Both the position numbers and the translations under genes were made by a program. This document shows, in pieces, positions 1 through 13,732 of a stretch of 18,504 bases of DNA. Below the pieces are notes generated by a model. It did no database searches. It was not told where the DNA came from and saw nothing but the letters and a program-made list of their open reading frames with translations. Within the stretch, counting starts at the first letter, position 1, and each line of letters begins with the position of its first letter. Origin of the DNA: Trebouxia sp. TZW2008. Lineage: Eukaryota > Chlorophyta > Trebouxiophyceae > Trebouxiales > Trebouxiaceae. The DNA lies in NCBI GenBank assembly GCA_002118135.1, contig BDIU01000332.1:1-18504 (forward strand), read 5' to 3'.

Positions 1-909
1 GCGTCTTGACTAAATAGGTGGCCACTGTCAATCTGCAGCGCCATAGTAAAAGCTGTCACGCTAAAACTAACTGCAGGCTAACTGCTGCAGTGCTTAACAG
101 GCAATGTCTAGCTAATAATGGGACTTATAGTTGCTTGGCTTCTTCGTATGTCTTCTCTCAGGTATGCATAGCTTCGTCACAAGCCTCCCGGACTTTTGTG
201 CAGTTGTGTGGGTCCTGCTGCTTCCTTTCAGTAAACCACATGTGCTTGTGGACAACCTCAGTTATGTTCTGTGAATGAGCACCTGCACCTGCCCTAAGGA
301 AAACATGATGCAATGATGACAAGTGGTGGCCTTGAACATACATGATTGTCTGAACTGATGCAGAACAGCTGTACTCGAGTATGATCAACAGCCTTCGAAG
401 GTCCCAACACAGTATCTAAACTTCGTTTTGAGACCAGAAAATTATGTACTGCCCCATAATCCCATTTCAATTGAATTCAATTAGCTCAGCCATGAGGGCT
501 CATCCCTTCTGCAGACTTGATTTCATGCCAGACATTATGAGAAACGAATTCGAATTTAGTGCACATAGCCCACCCTAAAATCAATAAGCAGTTTCTGTAT
601 CGTTTGAATCAATGCTTGACAAGCACAAGCAGAGCCTATCAAGACAGCCAGGCTGCAGCATTAGCTTCACATGCTACAAGCCTGTCTTGAGACAACAAAT
701 CAAACATGGAACAAGACAACTGTTTGACGCACAGAAAGTGCGCCATGAACGGTCTGTTGCTTGCAAATATTCTGCTCCCTGCCCTTGCATAACAGTTTCG
801 GAGAATCCTATGTACACGTAGCGCAAATGTGCTCTACTCAAGATTATAGCAGACAGAACAGACTGTGCAGAACGGATTGTATAAAAAAAAGGCAATAGTT
901 GTCATCCAG
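1..909. other. Stretch without a recognisable gene, downstream of the NIT2-like gene
   Basis: No reading frame here resembles a protein family I know. The open frames are short, overlap on both strands and are rich in Cys, His and Ser, as chance frames in this composition are. It should contain the 3' untranslated region of the minus-strand gene ending at 910, but I found no TGTAA poly(A) signal (the usual green algal form) on that strand here. One stretch, about 165-292 on the minus strand, follows a pyrimidine-rich TTTTCCTTAG acceptor-like site and encodes a charged segment containing EVVHKHMWFTERKQQ. It could be an exon of another gene, but nothing supports it further. Confidence 0.4.
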
Positions 910-3900
910 TCACACCAGACAGTCAGCTGGATCAAAATCAAGCTCATCCTGATGATCCAGATCAAGGTCTGTGTCCACTAGCAGATCTAGAGAGCCTAAT
1001 CCGTGATCAGCTGCATCAAATTGCATTGCTTCGCTGTTCTGCCCGGATCCCGAGTCAAGTGGCATTTCTGTTGGGGAGGGCAAGCATTGCATGGCCTCCA
1101 AACTTAACTCTGGGTACGAAGCTTCATGAAGCGAAAACTGGTCTTCACTCACTTTGCAGTTCAATGGCGGCGGCTGCTGCTGCTGCTGCTGCTGCAGCTG
1201 AACTTGTGGTGCTTGCTGTCTGACATTTGCAGCTGTGCTGTTCAGCGCCAAACTCAACTGACTCAATTGTTGTTGCTGCCATAAATTAGTCATGTTTGCT
1301 TGATGACTCATGCTTGCAGGTGGCCTAGTCATGCCTGGCTGTTGAGCCGAGACTGCCGAATTGAGCATGCCTGTTGGTTTAGTCATGCCTACTGTATTAG
1401 TCATGCCTGCTGGATGAGTCGTGCCTGGCTGAGGTCCACAAGTAGTCGTGAAGCATCTGCTGCTCCCAGTGCTGCTATTTGAGTTGCGAGGCATGGGCCA
1501 TGACTGCTGGGGAAGTGCAGTAGCCAAGTACTGATTTGCTAAACCAGGCTGCTGGGCGATGCCCTGTGACAGGCTGATTTGGTGCAACAGCCCTGCAGGG
1601 ACCTGCCCTGGCAGCTGAGGCTGTGGCGTACAGCCCTGAGGCTGCCCAGACAGGTGCAGCTGTCTATCACTGCCCAGAACCTGCGCCTGCCCCTGGGGCT
1701 GCTGGGCGCAGCCCTGCCCTGCTGAGCCCGGCCTCACCATCGCAGCATTGGCCAAAGCGTGCTGCCTTTCAAATGTGCTCGCCTGCTGCTGTGCATGCTG
1801 GCCAGGTACAGGAGCGCTGAGCTGGCGAGCCATATTCAAACCCTGCTTAGAATTGACCAGGCCATTCGAACCTGACGCCTTGGCAAAACTCAACTGGGAC
1901 ATATTCTGCTGACCACCAGCGGCTTTGGCAGTAGCCAGTTGTGACATGCTAGCATTCTGACTTGCAAGCATGCTGACCATGAGGCCGCTGCCCAACTGCT
2001 GGGCAGGGCTGTTGAGCAGCTGCACTGCAGATGTTGGGGCTGCTGTACTAGCCCTGGGCAGGGCTGATGCATTCAGGGCTGCATTCAGGTGGTTTCCCTG
2101 CAGCAGTCACAATCATGTTGGTGACCTGGTCAGGCCCCTGGAAGTGATCTTCCCACAAACCTATCTTTAGCCCTTCTCAGTGACCTTGACATCTCTCAGG
2201 TGACTAGGATCCCAAAATATGAGTAAGCACGTCCAAATGCCAGACCAGCGTCCAGGTCAGGGCAGGTGAAACGACGTCACTGTGTATGCACAGTCACAGA
2301 TCTTGCAACAGCCTTGTGAAACTCTGAATGAAATGCAATGTGCAGTGCAAAGGCCATTGCCGGAGTTGGAGTTGCATTGAGCTCTTCTAGACAGAAGGCA
2401 GTACACGCTGACCAGTTGGTGATGTTAAAAGCTGGTATGCACGTACACAAGGTGCAGAACAAGATGCCGAAGACTAAAGCTTTGCCATTGGTCTTGTGAG
2501 CGCATACTCTGCCCTCACCTGCAGCCATTGGCCATTGCTGTTGTCTGCTTTGGCAGCCGCCAGGCGTTGCAGCAGGGCCAGCTGACCAGCAGAGTCCAAG
2601 GCCCTGAACCCCTCCAGGGCCGCACCCCCTGTGGCCCCTTGAGCCCCCACTGGGCAACTGGCTGCACTGGCAAGACCCACAGGTAGACCAGCACCAGCTG
2701 CAAGCAACATGTATGTATCTTGTACACCTAGCAAAGGTGCAAGCAACATGCAGGCATCATGTTCTAAGCGACAGATCATGTAACAAGCAAAAAGGTGCAT
2801 GCAGCATATCGAGCATGGAAGAAGCAGTGGCAGTGCAACAGATGCTGCCAGGTATGAGCTGTGATAGCACCCATGACATAGGCACACCAGCACCAGCTGC
2901 TATGCAACATGCGTGTACTGTGTAATAAGCATACAGTGTGCGTCACAAACCATATGCCAGGCAAACAGGCATGCATCATGTACACAGCGACATGTATGCA
3001 TTATGCATCAGGCACCAGCAGAGATCTGAGCGCAGCATAATGCTGCTGACCATGCATTGCGTGCTGCTCAGCATGAGCTGAGAAAGACTGTTTGAAAACG
3101 CATAGCTGTCTCACAACATGTTGAACACGGAATCTTCTCAACTGGAGATCATTGTGTGAATGACATGCAAGCTGCAGAGCAGGTCCCTGTGCGCCAAGCT
3201 TCAGCTGAAAATGTGCAGGATGCAGAGGGTATATCTCATTGCACACATTGTCACAAACAGACAAGCCTGCTTTGATGGATGGAGACCTCGCCTATTTCAA
3301 TCCCTTATGTGCTGTGCGCATAATGGAAGCATAGCATGTGCATCAATGAGAAGTCGTTGCTGCATGGTCAAGTCTGCAGCTACTGCAAATTACTGATGCC
3401 CATGCCATACTTGCATTGCAACGTACAGCTACACAGCTTGTCATCAGGACATATTGACCCGGTATACAGGATGTTGCTTGCTGAAATGAAGATGCATCCC
3501 TCATTCTCCGTTTCATGTACAAATAGATGAAATAGCTGGATCAGATTGCAACTTGTGGCAGCAGCAGTACCTGCCGCTGCTGCTGCAGGCTGGTCACCAT
3601 CTGCAACTCCTTGGGAACAACACAAATCTGTGCGTCACGAGCGGCACATAATCCTGATTGCCAGTAGTGACGTGCAGTCTGCATCTTCTCTTACAGAGAC
3701 AATACAGATCGAAAACTATGCTCAAAACGCTACCTGCACCAGAAGCAGTGACTGCCGCCGCTGCCGCAGGCTGGTCACCGTCCGTAGCTCCGAGGGAGGT
3801 GACAGAGTCAGTGTCCAGGTTCATGCTCTCCTGGCGACTAGCGTCTCCCGCACTGCCCTGCCGTCGCGGCCAGCGGTGGATACCGTGACGCCGGCAGGCC

Positions 3901-6900
3901 CTCTTGAGCGTGGTGGGGCAGATACGCAAGTTGTGTGCAGCTTCCCGCAGCCCGAATCCAAACTGGGACTGCAGCAGCATGCCGATTGGTGAGAATTCAG
4001 CTGTCTTATGTGCAGCTCATTGTCAAGCGCTTTGCGCTTGTCAGAGAAGTTTCAGATGTCACAGCCCCTGTTGAGCCAAGAAGACATCAACAAGCAACTG
4101 CTTATACCCAGTCCAACGGAGCAGCAACATGTACAGGTGAGAAGCCTTGCTGAAAAATGCATTTGGCCAAGCCATGGAGGACAATTCGACCAGGCGATGA
4201 ATTGGTGCTGGACATCTGAGAGGCAGCGAAAGAGGCAGCATGATCAGACCTGCAAATCTTCTACAGACAGGCGCTTCCCAGCACCTCCCGCTGTCCTGTT
4301 GTTAATCTGCTGCTCTTCATCGCCGTCACCTGGGTGCTGCTCCCCTTCCTCTTCTTCCATGGACCGCTGAAGGGGTAGCAGGGTGGCTGCAGGGTGAATC
4401 ACCCCACTGGGGCTGAAGGGCTCTTGCAACCCAGCAAATGCTGACCCTACTGCATGCATTCATAGCCATATTAGCCACTTACAATCATAGTCATGCTGAG
4501 CATCTGGGAAGGCATATATGCACTGCAGAAGGATGGATGCAGAATGGGCACAAGCAAAGTGTCTGATGCAAGCATATTTGTGATGAAGCCGGTGGGCCCG
4601 TAACAAGAGTGTAGACCGAGTAAGATAGACACCACAACAATGGAAGAAGAGCCAGATTCAGACTGACCGCAACAGCATTCCACGCTGTGATGCAGAGCCT
4701 CTTCTAACGCAATGCATTGCAATGCGCCATGCAATTGTGCACAGCATTTGCTGCATCTTGAGCAACACAACAGTAAGTGTTTGACATGCAGGCAATAGCC
4801 AGAAGGAAACCGTGGGCGACAATTAGGAAGAAGAGAACGCACCTGGCGCAGGAGTGCCTGGTCGCATCTGTGTATGCGCAGTCAGCTGAGACTGCAGCTG
4901 CAGTGCATTCGCCAAGAACTGCATGTGATGCTGCTGCTGCTGAACTTGCTGCTGCTGCTGGACCTGCTGCTGCAGCTGCTGAGGCAGCTGCTGCTGCTGT
5001 TGATGCAGTTGCTGCTGTTGGTGCTGCTGATGCATGTGGCGAGGCTGCTGCTGCTGCTCAAAAGGGGAGATAATCGGGGCAGCTGCAGCCATTGCTGTTG
5101 AGCTGGCCGAGGCACTGCAGCATTCACATCAACCGTGTCAACGAACCAATCAGCATTGTATTCCTTGGAGAAACAGGGAGCCAACAGGCAGTCATACAGG
5201 CAATGTCAAAACAAGTCAATGAGCTCTGTTCTGACTAGTTGGACTTGCCTCATGTAGCAATGGCTACACAGAGGCATTTTGGTGACCTTTGAGCAATGGT
5301 GCACTGTACCTTCTGCTTGCTCTGGACGTGTCACATTGATTGAGCAAGTGGACATGAAGTCTATCACAGCTGGCACCATGAGGCAAGCCTTCCAGGGGAA
5401 AAGGCCCTATCAGATACGTAAGGAGGACATTGGTCTTCCTCGCATGTCCAATAGTGCCTTTCGGCTGAGGCTTTTGCCTCATCAGCACTGTGTCAAACTT
5501 GACGCACTTTGCAATTGATGCAACTGAGCTGTGTAAGGATTGAGCCCACTCCAGCTCCGTGGACCAAACCAGTCCCGGGCCAACAACACAATGCGAGTCA
5601 TGAACGAAGCCCACAGATGCAGCAATCTGCAACATTGTTGCGCCGGTGTGCAATGCTTTTGCTCTGCAGTCTGACAAAGTCTGCATGTTACAGCTTCACT
5701 GCACTTGTAGGAATCGCACTTTGAGCAGCGTTCAGAAGATGCAAGTGAAGACGTTTTGTCAGGAGACGGCAGGGCCGTGTGTGCAGGCCCTGGGGCAGCA
5801 GGCATCTGAAGCTGCACAGTCTTGCCAACATTATGAGTACTCTAAGTAGTATGGAAACGGTGATGATCAGTATAGTTGCTGGCAATATCATCAGCATAAC
5901 CTCTTGTCAGCAGACAGCAAGGCTGTGTGAGCAGGCCCTGGCGCAGCAGACAATTGAAGCTCCATATTCTTGCCAACATGATCAGGGTAGCGATGATGAA
6001 AATCAAGATCATAGGCATCAGCATAACCTCTTGTCAGCAAACAGCAAGGCTGTGTGAGCAGGCCCTGGCGCAGCAGACAATTGAAGCTCCATATTCTTGC
6101 CAACATGATGAGGGTAGTGATGATGAAAATCAAGATCGTGACCATCAAAATTACCTCTTGTCAGGAGACAGCAGGGCTGTGTGAGCAGCCCCCGGGGCAG
6201 CAGACGTCTGAAGCTGCAGAGTCTTGCCAACAGCCACTAGGTGGGCAGGAGGACAGCTACTCACAGCACCTATCCTGGGCGACACTGTGCTACCTGCAAT
6301 GGCAAAGGCACATCACACATGCAAGTACTAAGGACATTTGATGGTTCAATGAGACATGCCTTCTCCTTTGGCAGGCATGCAAACCTTTCTTCAAAATATG
6401 TCTTGAAAGCTTACAGAAGGAAAAACTTACATCTCAAGGGTGGTTTGCCAGACAGCACATGTTGCTTGATCCCTGACATTGTCTGTATGACCCTCCTGAT
6501 GAATGTTACAAGTCAGAGTAATGCGCATGAGTACAGCATGCTTGACAAGGTGTGACTAACCTCCTGAACCTGTCTGCAGGTCTCCAGAGTGTTGCCTCTG
6601 AGTGGCACTCAGCCTACAGGGCCCCAGTGACCCTGGACTCCTGCTGTGGGGGGAACCCCCACTGCAGTCACCAGAGGCTCCCCTCTTGACTTCTTCACTG
6701 TCTGCTGAAGCCTCACGCATCTTGGCGCCCTGCTTGGAGGTGGCCACAGCTGTGGCAGGCCTGCCTGCAATGCCCTGTAAGTGCCCTTGGGCCTGCATGC
6801 TGTTTGCGCTGCAGTGTGTGCGTGTCTGGTGACACTGCTGGTCACCTGGGCTGTCAGAATCAGCTTTGGCATGGTCCTTGCTCTGGGGTTCAGAGAGAGG

Positions 6901-8503
6901 GTTGACAAGGGGGGTGCGCAGACCCATGGGGGTCATGTATTGATCTGCATCAGCTGTATACAGTTGCACCTCCTGCAAGACAAGACAGCACAAATGTCAT
7001 GGTAAGGTTTCCTGATCTGACCCCAGAGCAATCAGGGGATGACTACATGCCCTGTGCATGAGCATCTGTGCTGCATGTGAAAAAGAGCCACTGACTCCAT
7101 GCTTGGCAGGTATGCAGCATGGTGGATCAACTATGCCCACCAATGGTCCCAGCAAGGCGTGCATACGGCAGACCAAGGCATGTCAGATGATATGCAGTGT
7201 ATGCCTCTCATTCAGGAGACAAGACTGGCTTGTATATATTGTTTGTTGCAACAGATGGTCTGAATGCAGGTATGCATGCGCTTTGGGGGGGATGAACAGC
7301 TGACCTGTAAGCAGCGCTTGAGCAGAAGCATCAGCAAAGAAAACATGGCATCAGTCTCTGCCTGAACAACCTCGAAAACGCCAAAAGGGCGCTGCCCATG
7401 TGGTGAAGTGTACAGCGGCATGAACATTGCACTGTGTACACGGCAGCGCTGCGCCTCATCAACCCTCAAGAAATGCTGCTTGTCATACTGTTGCACATTG
7501 TGCAGCATCTCTGGCTGTCCAGTGACAAACACACGGCCCACAGCACCCTGCACATGATTGTTTATGTATGTTCACACAAGCTGTACTGACAGATGCAAGT
7601 CACAGCACATTCCATTGCAAGTGTCAATTACAAATTTGACAGGACTGTGCTTCAGCAATGCAGAACTGGATGTTCATGCTGATGTGCTTGAAGTGAAGTG
7701 AGCTGCCAAGGAAATTCACCATCTGTCCTGGCTTTGAAGCGTCTGTGCCAAATTTGTATCGGCATGATACACACCGAAACAGCGCTAGCAAGTCAGCACA
7801 GCCTGCCACTGAGAATGGGACGCCCTGCAGGCAACACTGACAGCATGAGATACAACCTTAATGCTGTGGCAAACATGCAATGGTCATTCTGTAAAGCGGA
7901 CAACAGCGTCCTGCCGTGACTACTTAGGAAGCAACTTGTGCGGTTTGTAGAACACAGCCTGATGGCAACGACTGCTGTTGATTAGACACGACAGTCCCAG
8001 CAATATAGCGCATGATCATTGGCACTGCAGGACAAGGAACGACCGCTCGCAAGCTATTGCTGAAGCACCGAAGGCTTCGGGTGAGAAAGGTTACGTCAGT
8101 GCGGCAACGAGTTGCCGGAAGTACTGACCTGGGTATGAAGAGTGACTAAACCATTCTGATGCTCTGTTGGCACCCATATCTGCGCAAGACAAGCGCTGCG
8201 CTGTGTCGCCAGGTGCTGGCTGAACTGGCCGGTCGCCCTCGTCAAGCGCCCCCGCAACGACCCGAGGTCTATGTTTGATGCTTTGGACGATGTCACGCCC
8301 AACATCTGCAGCTAGTACATGCTCCGGGGTCTGGCTGCTGCGCCACAACGGCACTATTAGCTTTGTTGGCAGATCGGGAATGCGTGTCCCTTAGTGACGA
8401 CTCCGGCAGTGCTCACGACTGCAGCCGAACGGCGTGCAAATGACGATGTGGGTATCGCACTACGCTTTTCGGAATCTGTCCCCCGCACGTCTGCGAATTT
8501 CAT
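910..8503 (-). CDS. NIT2: NIN-like (NLP) RWP-RK transcription factor, NIT2 type, 11 exons
   Basis: Predicted nuclear DNA-binding regulator of nitrate/nitrogen assimilation genes. That role is known for the NLP/NIT2 family and is inferred here. Exons (minus, 5' to 3'): 8503-8417, 8305-8129, 7824-7720, 7547-7305, 6972-6561, 6236-6155, 5114-4843, 4449-4250, 3968-3734, 2697-2519, 2097-910. All phases join without a stop, giving about 1059 codons. Exons 2-4 (residues ~40-204) carry the NLP GAF-like module, with LAQIWVP, then GAVGRVF, RVDEAQ and FGVFEVV. Exon 7 is Gln-rich. Exon 8 is acidic and ends in KRLSVEDLQ; exon 9 continues with FGFGLREAAHNL, TTLKRACRRHGI and RWPRRQ. Together these form the RWP-RK helix region at ~518-563. 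Exon 11 is Gln/Met-rich with an acidic, Leu/Asp-rich end like an activation domain. No PB1 domain is seen, as in algal NIT2. Oddities: the usual final K of RWPxRK is Q, and the basic tail after it is missing. The first exon is the weakest part; translation could instead start at the ATG at 8305. The exon 6236-6155 join is supported by phase only. Confidence 0.85.
1300..1432 (-). repeat. Degenerate GMT-x-P coding repeat in the NIT2-like C-terminal region
   Basis: A short repeat built on the plus-strand word agtcatgcctg recurs about every 24-30 bases. On the coding strand it gives successive GMTNT, GMTKP, GMLNS and GMTRP motifs, followed by related Met-rich ASMSHQ and ANMTNL. It is in frame with the long last exon and has no interrupting stop, so it is a protein-level low-complexity repeat. 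Its function is unknown. Confidence 0.6.
2880..2905 (-). repeat. Copy of an exon start inside the NIT2-like intron
   Basis: The minus strand here reads AGCAGCTGGTGCTGGT. This nearly repeats the acceptor and first bases of the real exon that begins at 2697 (GCAGCTGGTGCTGGT). It sits about 200 bases upstream of the true acceptor, in the intron between exons 9 and 10. The stretch around it (2700-3000) is also repetitive, with recurring gcaagcaacatg-like words. It is short, so chance similarity in a biased composition is possible. Confidence 0.4.
3571..3600 (-). other. Candidate 30-nt cassette micro-exon, a copy of the RWP-RK exon tail
   Basis: The minus-strand segment begins after a TTGCAG acceptor and ends before a GTACTG donor. 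It encodes DGDQPAAAAA, the same peptide as the tail of exon 9 (near 3760-3790). Its length is a multiple of three and its phase (1 in, 1 out) matches the flanking exons 3968-3734 and 2697-2519. It could be included or skipped without breaking the frame, adding ten residues. It appears to be a duplicated exon end with a newly usable acceptor, and may equally be an unused relic. Confidence 0.45.
4900..5080 (-). repeat. CAG/CAA tracts encoding polyglutamine in exon 7 of the NIT2-like gene
   Basis: The plus strand shows dense gctgct runs. On the coding strand they give Gln runs of two to five residues broken by His, Leu and Val (for example QQQQLHQQQQQLPQQLQQQ). The run lies in the frame shared with both neighbouring exons. 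Such tracts are common in transcription factors and change length easily. The plus-strand polyalanine/polyleucine frames over the same bases are shadows. Confidence 0.8.
5751..6236 (-). repeat. Four-copy tandem exon array in the NIT2-like gene
   Basis: A unit marked on the plus strand by a/cttgtcag...cttgccaac occurs four times, anchored at 5751, 5899, 6026 and 6153, so spacings are 148, 127 and 127 bases. On the minus strand each copy encodes a version of LQ-x-S/P-AAPG-x-AHTAL-x-S/A-DK. The right-most copy (6236-6155) has a pyrimidine-rich CCACCTAG acceptor and a good GTAATT donor, and fits the phases of exons 5 and 7. The two middle copies have GGAG in place of the TGCAG acceptor and weaker GTTATG donors. 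The left copy regains TGCAG but lacks the donor at the same place. 127 is not a multiple of three, so reading through shifts frame at every unit. Confidence 0.8.
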
Positions 8504-8988
8504 GGCAATGCAAGCGCTGATCAAACTTAAGAGTCGACTCGCTGCCCCGGTTTGCTCTTCCAATGATTGGCTCAAGAGCCGCACTCAAGCGAGACCGTAC
8601 TCAGGGTCTAGTCCGCCGGTTGCTCAGCGGCGGCAACTCCCAGAGTCGTCCCTTGAGGCGGTTCGCCCTGTTCGCCTTGACACAAACCTTCGGCAGATCG
8701 GTCGTACAGTGGTAGAAAGGTAGACTGTGCGGGCACACACCGTGTGTGCAGCTCTGACATATAGGCTTGACGTGTGCCTCAGCACGATCTTAAATCCTTT
8801 TAGATTGCGACGCTCGCATCTGCCACACTCAAAGCACACTGCCTTCAGAGGCTGTGCACATAGCGTTTGGCAGCGCTGAGTGCGCGCACTAATCTGGGAT
8901 CAGACTGCTGATGATCGCATGCCCTGAATGCTGAAGCCTGTTCTCATTGCCGTTGGCTCGGTTAAGATCCCAGCATCGCAAAACCAGC
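8504..8988. promoter_or_regulatory. Divergent promoter region between the NIT2-like and BET3 genes
   Basis: The two start codons point away from each other across fewer than 500 bases (or 683 if the minus gene starts at 8305). The segment around 8400-8720 is richer in CG dinucleotides than most of the window, as at the Rab6 promoter. I see no clear TATA box. The open frames in it (for example plus 8394-8723) show no family resemblance. Confidence 0.55.
8560..8570. promoter_or_regulatory. Palindromic CCAAT pair
   Basis: The sequence CCAATGATTGG is a CCAAT box on each strand with one base between them. It lies 57 bases upstream of the proposed NIT2-like start at 8503, a usual distance for a CCAAT element, and about 420 bases upstream of the BET3 start. 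Use by an NF-Y-type factor is an inference; an eleven-base motif can occur by chance. Confidence 0.3.
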
Positions 8989-10069
<1,081 letters not shown>

Positions 10070-10905
10070 TTCCTAGAACTGCCCATTCCACATTGAGCTG
10101 TCCAAGTTCAGATGCTGTAGTTGCGACATCGCAGCTCCAAGCGTAAGTTAACCTAGGTTGCACAGCAACATAAGGACTAGCTGCATCACTAAGCTGCAAA
10201 GTTCTGAAGGCAAATTATGGGAAGCTTTTGCCCTGGATGCTGTCAGCGCTTCGACTGACCTTTTGGCAACACAAGGCTTACAAACATGATGGCGTCCATG
10301 CAGCTATATCTGTAGCATGTTGCAATAGACAATGTCACAAAGCTGACATGTACTGCTGTTGTGTTCTGATGTGATGTTGTCACTCGACTGCACTTCCACA
10401 TGTGCTGAATGAAGTTCCAGTCTGGTGCTTCGCAGCATCACTGATGATCATATGTGTGTCAGATGCTGCGTTTTTTGCCTGCTGTGTGCGTATAACTTCT
10501 AGTGTACAAATACACACAATGAAATGACAGAGCTCCACATTGATGTCAAAATTTCTCACATCAAGGGCCGCAGCAGGCATGTACAAGCAGGAAACTGAAT
10601 CAACACTGTTGCACTGTTCTGTGCAAGGAATTGCTTGCATTCGCATGTGCTGACGACGTCGCGGAGTCACCGTGACCGGCTTTGCTGTTCCGAATCTGCT
10701 GCAGTATTGCTGCCCGTCTGTCGTGATATAAAAGGAATTCGCTGTCGGGAGCGGGATTTGCTCTGTGACACAGGGCGTGAGCGAGCCGGCACAGGCTTTG
10801 CAAGGCCGCAAGCAGGCCCCTGAGCGGCTGTTGTAACTGAATCGACATTGGCCCTGCATAAGCAGAGGCTCGAAGCTCACTCAAGGCCTCTTGCAGCAGT
10901 CGGTG
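10070..10905. promoter_or_regulatory. Intergenic region and Rab6 promoter
   Basis: The first half should hold the BET3 3' untranslated region. I see no TGTAA signal soon after the stop; the only clear one, near 10832, is too far away. From about 10650 to 10830 CG dinucleotides become frequent, as at an algal promoter. Minus-strand open frames over 10380-10884 show no recognisable protein and are Cys/Ser-rich noise. Confidence 0.5.
10727..10734 (+). promoter_or_regulatory. TATA box of the Rab6 gene
   Basis: TATAAAAG lies 172 bases upstream of the Rab6 start codon, inside the CpG-rich stretch. It matches the TATA consensus well and implies a 5' leader of roughly 140 bases. No transcript data support it. 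Confidence 0.45.
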
Positions 10906-12438
<1,533 letters not shown>

Positions 12439-13732
12439 CAAACAAACTAAAGTTTTCCGGACTCACCCACAGAAGGCATGCCTGTTTGAGTTGCATGTAG
12501 CTGCTGCGACACCACCTTGCAACACTCATATGGATGCCTGCAAGGGTTATAGTACCTGAAGAAACATACAACTGCACCATTTCAGATTTCATGTGCTGGA
12601 TCATGGCGTTGTTTACCAAGCAGGTAGTCTGTATGTTTTCAGAAACCTTACTCGAGTCCGTTGTGTGTGATACATATATATTCAAACGGTAGCTTGTCAT
12701 TGGCTTGAAGCAATCTGAAGGCAACAGCACACATCAGATCACATTGCAGCCTGTGCAGTGCATGAAACCACAGTGTAACCTCTCAAGCAAAGCTGACTGT
12801 GTCCATGTCCAATTGGGCAAGGCTGCAGCTTGACATCTGGTGCCAGGGGCAGCTTGTGCCAAAGACTGAAGCGTCTTCGATACAGACTATGCAGTTCGTC
12901 AAAACCCAAGTTGCTTGCCAACTGCTGCATGCAAGCCTTGCAGCGGCCCTTTTCTGAATCATGTCACATCGGTGGTTTTGTGCAGTGACAGCACACATCA
13001 GATTGCTGATGTCTCGAAACAAGTCTTTTTTGGAAGGGTCATCTATGTGGTGCAGCCCACATTATGTTACTTGTACAGTTCCAGTTTCCTATTGATACAT
13101 GATTGTTCTTTTGACTGAACAAATTACTGCTCTGATGTCCAACAAGAAAAACAAAAATGCTATGGAACCAGAAACTTATTCTGACCCAGTGACAAAGCTA
13201 CAGCAATCTCGAAGACTGACCATTAGCATGGTGCTTTAAGCTAGAACAATCATGCAGAGAACCTAGCAGACTAGCCAGACAATAATCCACTGTCATGACT
13301 TGCCAACATACAGGACTAAACATAATCGAACGGCATGACACGTCCACCCAGCCATCAGGCTGTCTCACGCCTTTTCAAGACCTGCAAAGCAATAAATCTA
13401 TCAGCTGCAGGCAGGTAGAACATCAACTGAGAGCAATCTTCCAGTTGAAATCGCTTCTCTTGATGTCAGTGTAAGATTGCAGGCCATTTCATGCTGGCAA
13501 TAACGACACCAGATGGTTTGCAGCAGCAAGCGCCACTTAGGAATATGCTGAATAATGACAACACACAGTGCACTGCTCAGACATGATGATAGCAACAAAA
13601 CATGCCAGCCATCATATATGTATATACTCACAACCAGAACTGGACAAGGCATTGCTATGGCAAGAGCACAGGCATGCATACAATTCAACTGCAGCACAGG
13701 CAAGAGCACATCAGCGCATCACCCATCTATGC
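12439..13732. other. Convergent spacer with the 3' ends of the Rab6 and minus-strand genes
   Basis: Two genes point into this region. TGTAA, the usual green algal poly(A) signal, is present on the plus strand at 12774-12778 and would give Rab6 a 3' untranslated region of about 350 bases. On the minus strand a TTTGCAG acceptor at 13382-13388 could end an intron of the minus-strand gene's 3' region. Scattered open frames (for example minus 12365-12730 and 13401-13709) show no family resemblance. Otherwise I see nothing in it. Confidence 0.45.
12774..12778 (+). terminator. TGTAA polyadenylation signal, probably of Rab6
   Basis: First TGTAA on the plus strand downstream of the Rab6 stop. It is a five-base word, so chance occurrence is quite possible. 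Confidence 0.35.

Noticed and set aside
4777..5101. Plus-strand polyalanine and polyleucine reading frames
   Set aside because: They are the complement of the CAG-rich exon 7. The minus frame joins in phase with exons on both sides; the plus frames do not.
8394..8723. Plus-strand frame of 109 codons in the divergent promoter region
   Set aside because: No family resemblance, no splice or promoter context, and the CpG-rich base composition alone favours long open frames. The minus strand holds the proposed first NIT2-like exon here.
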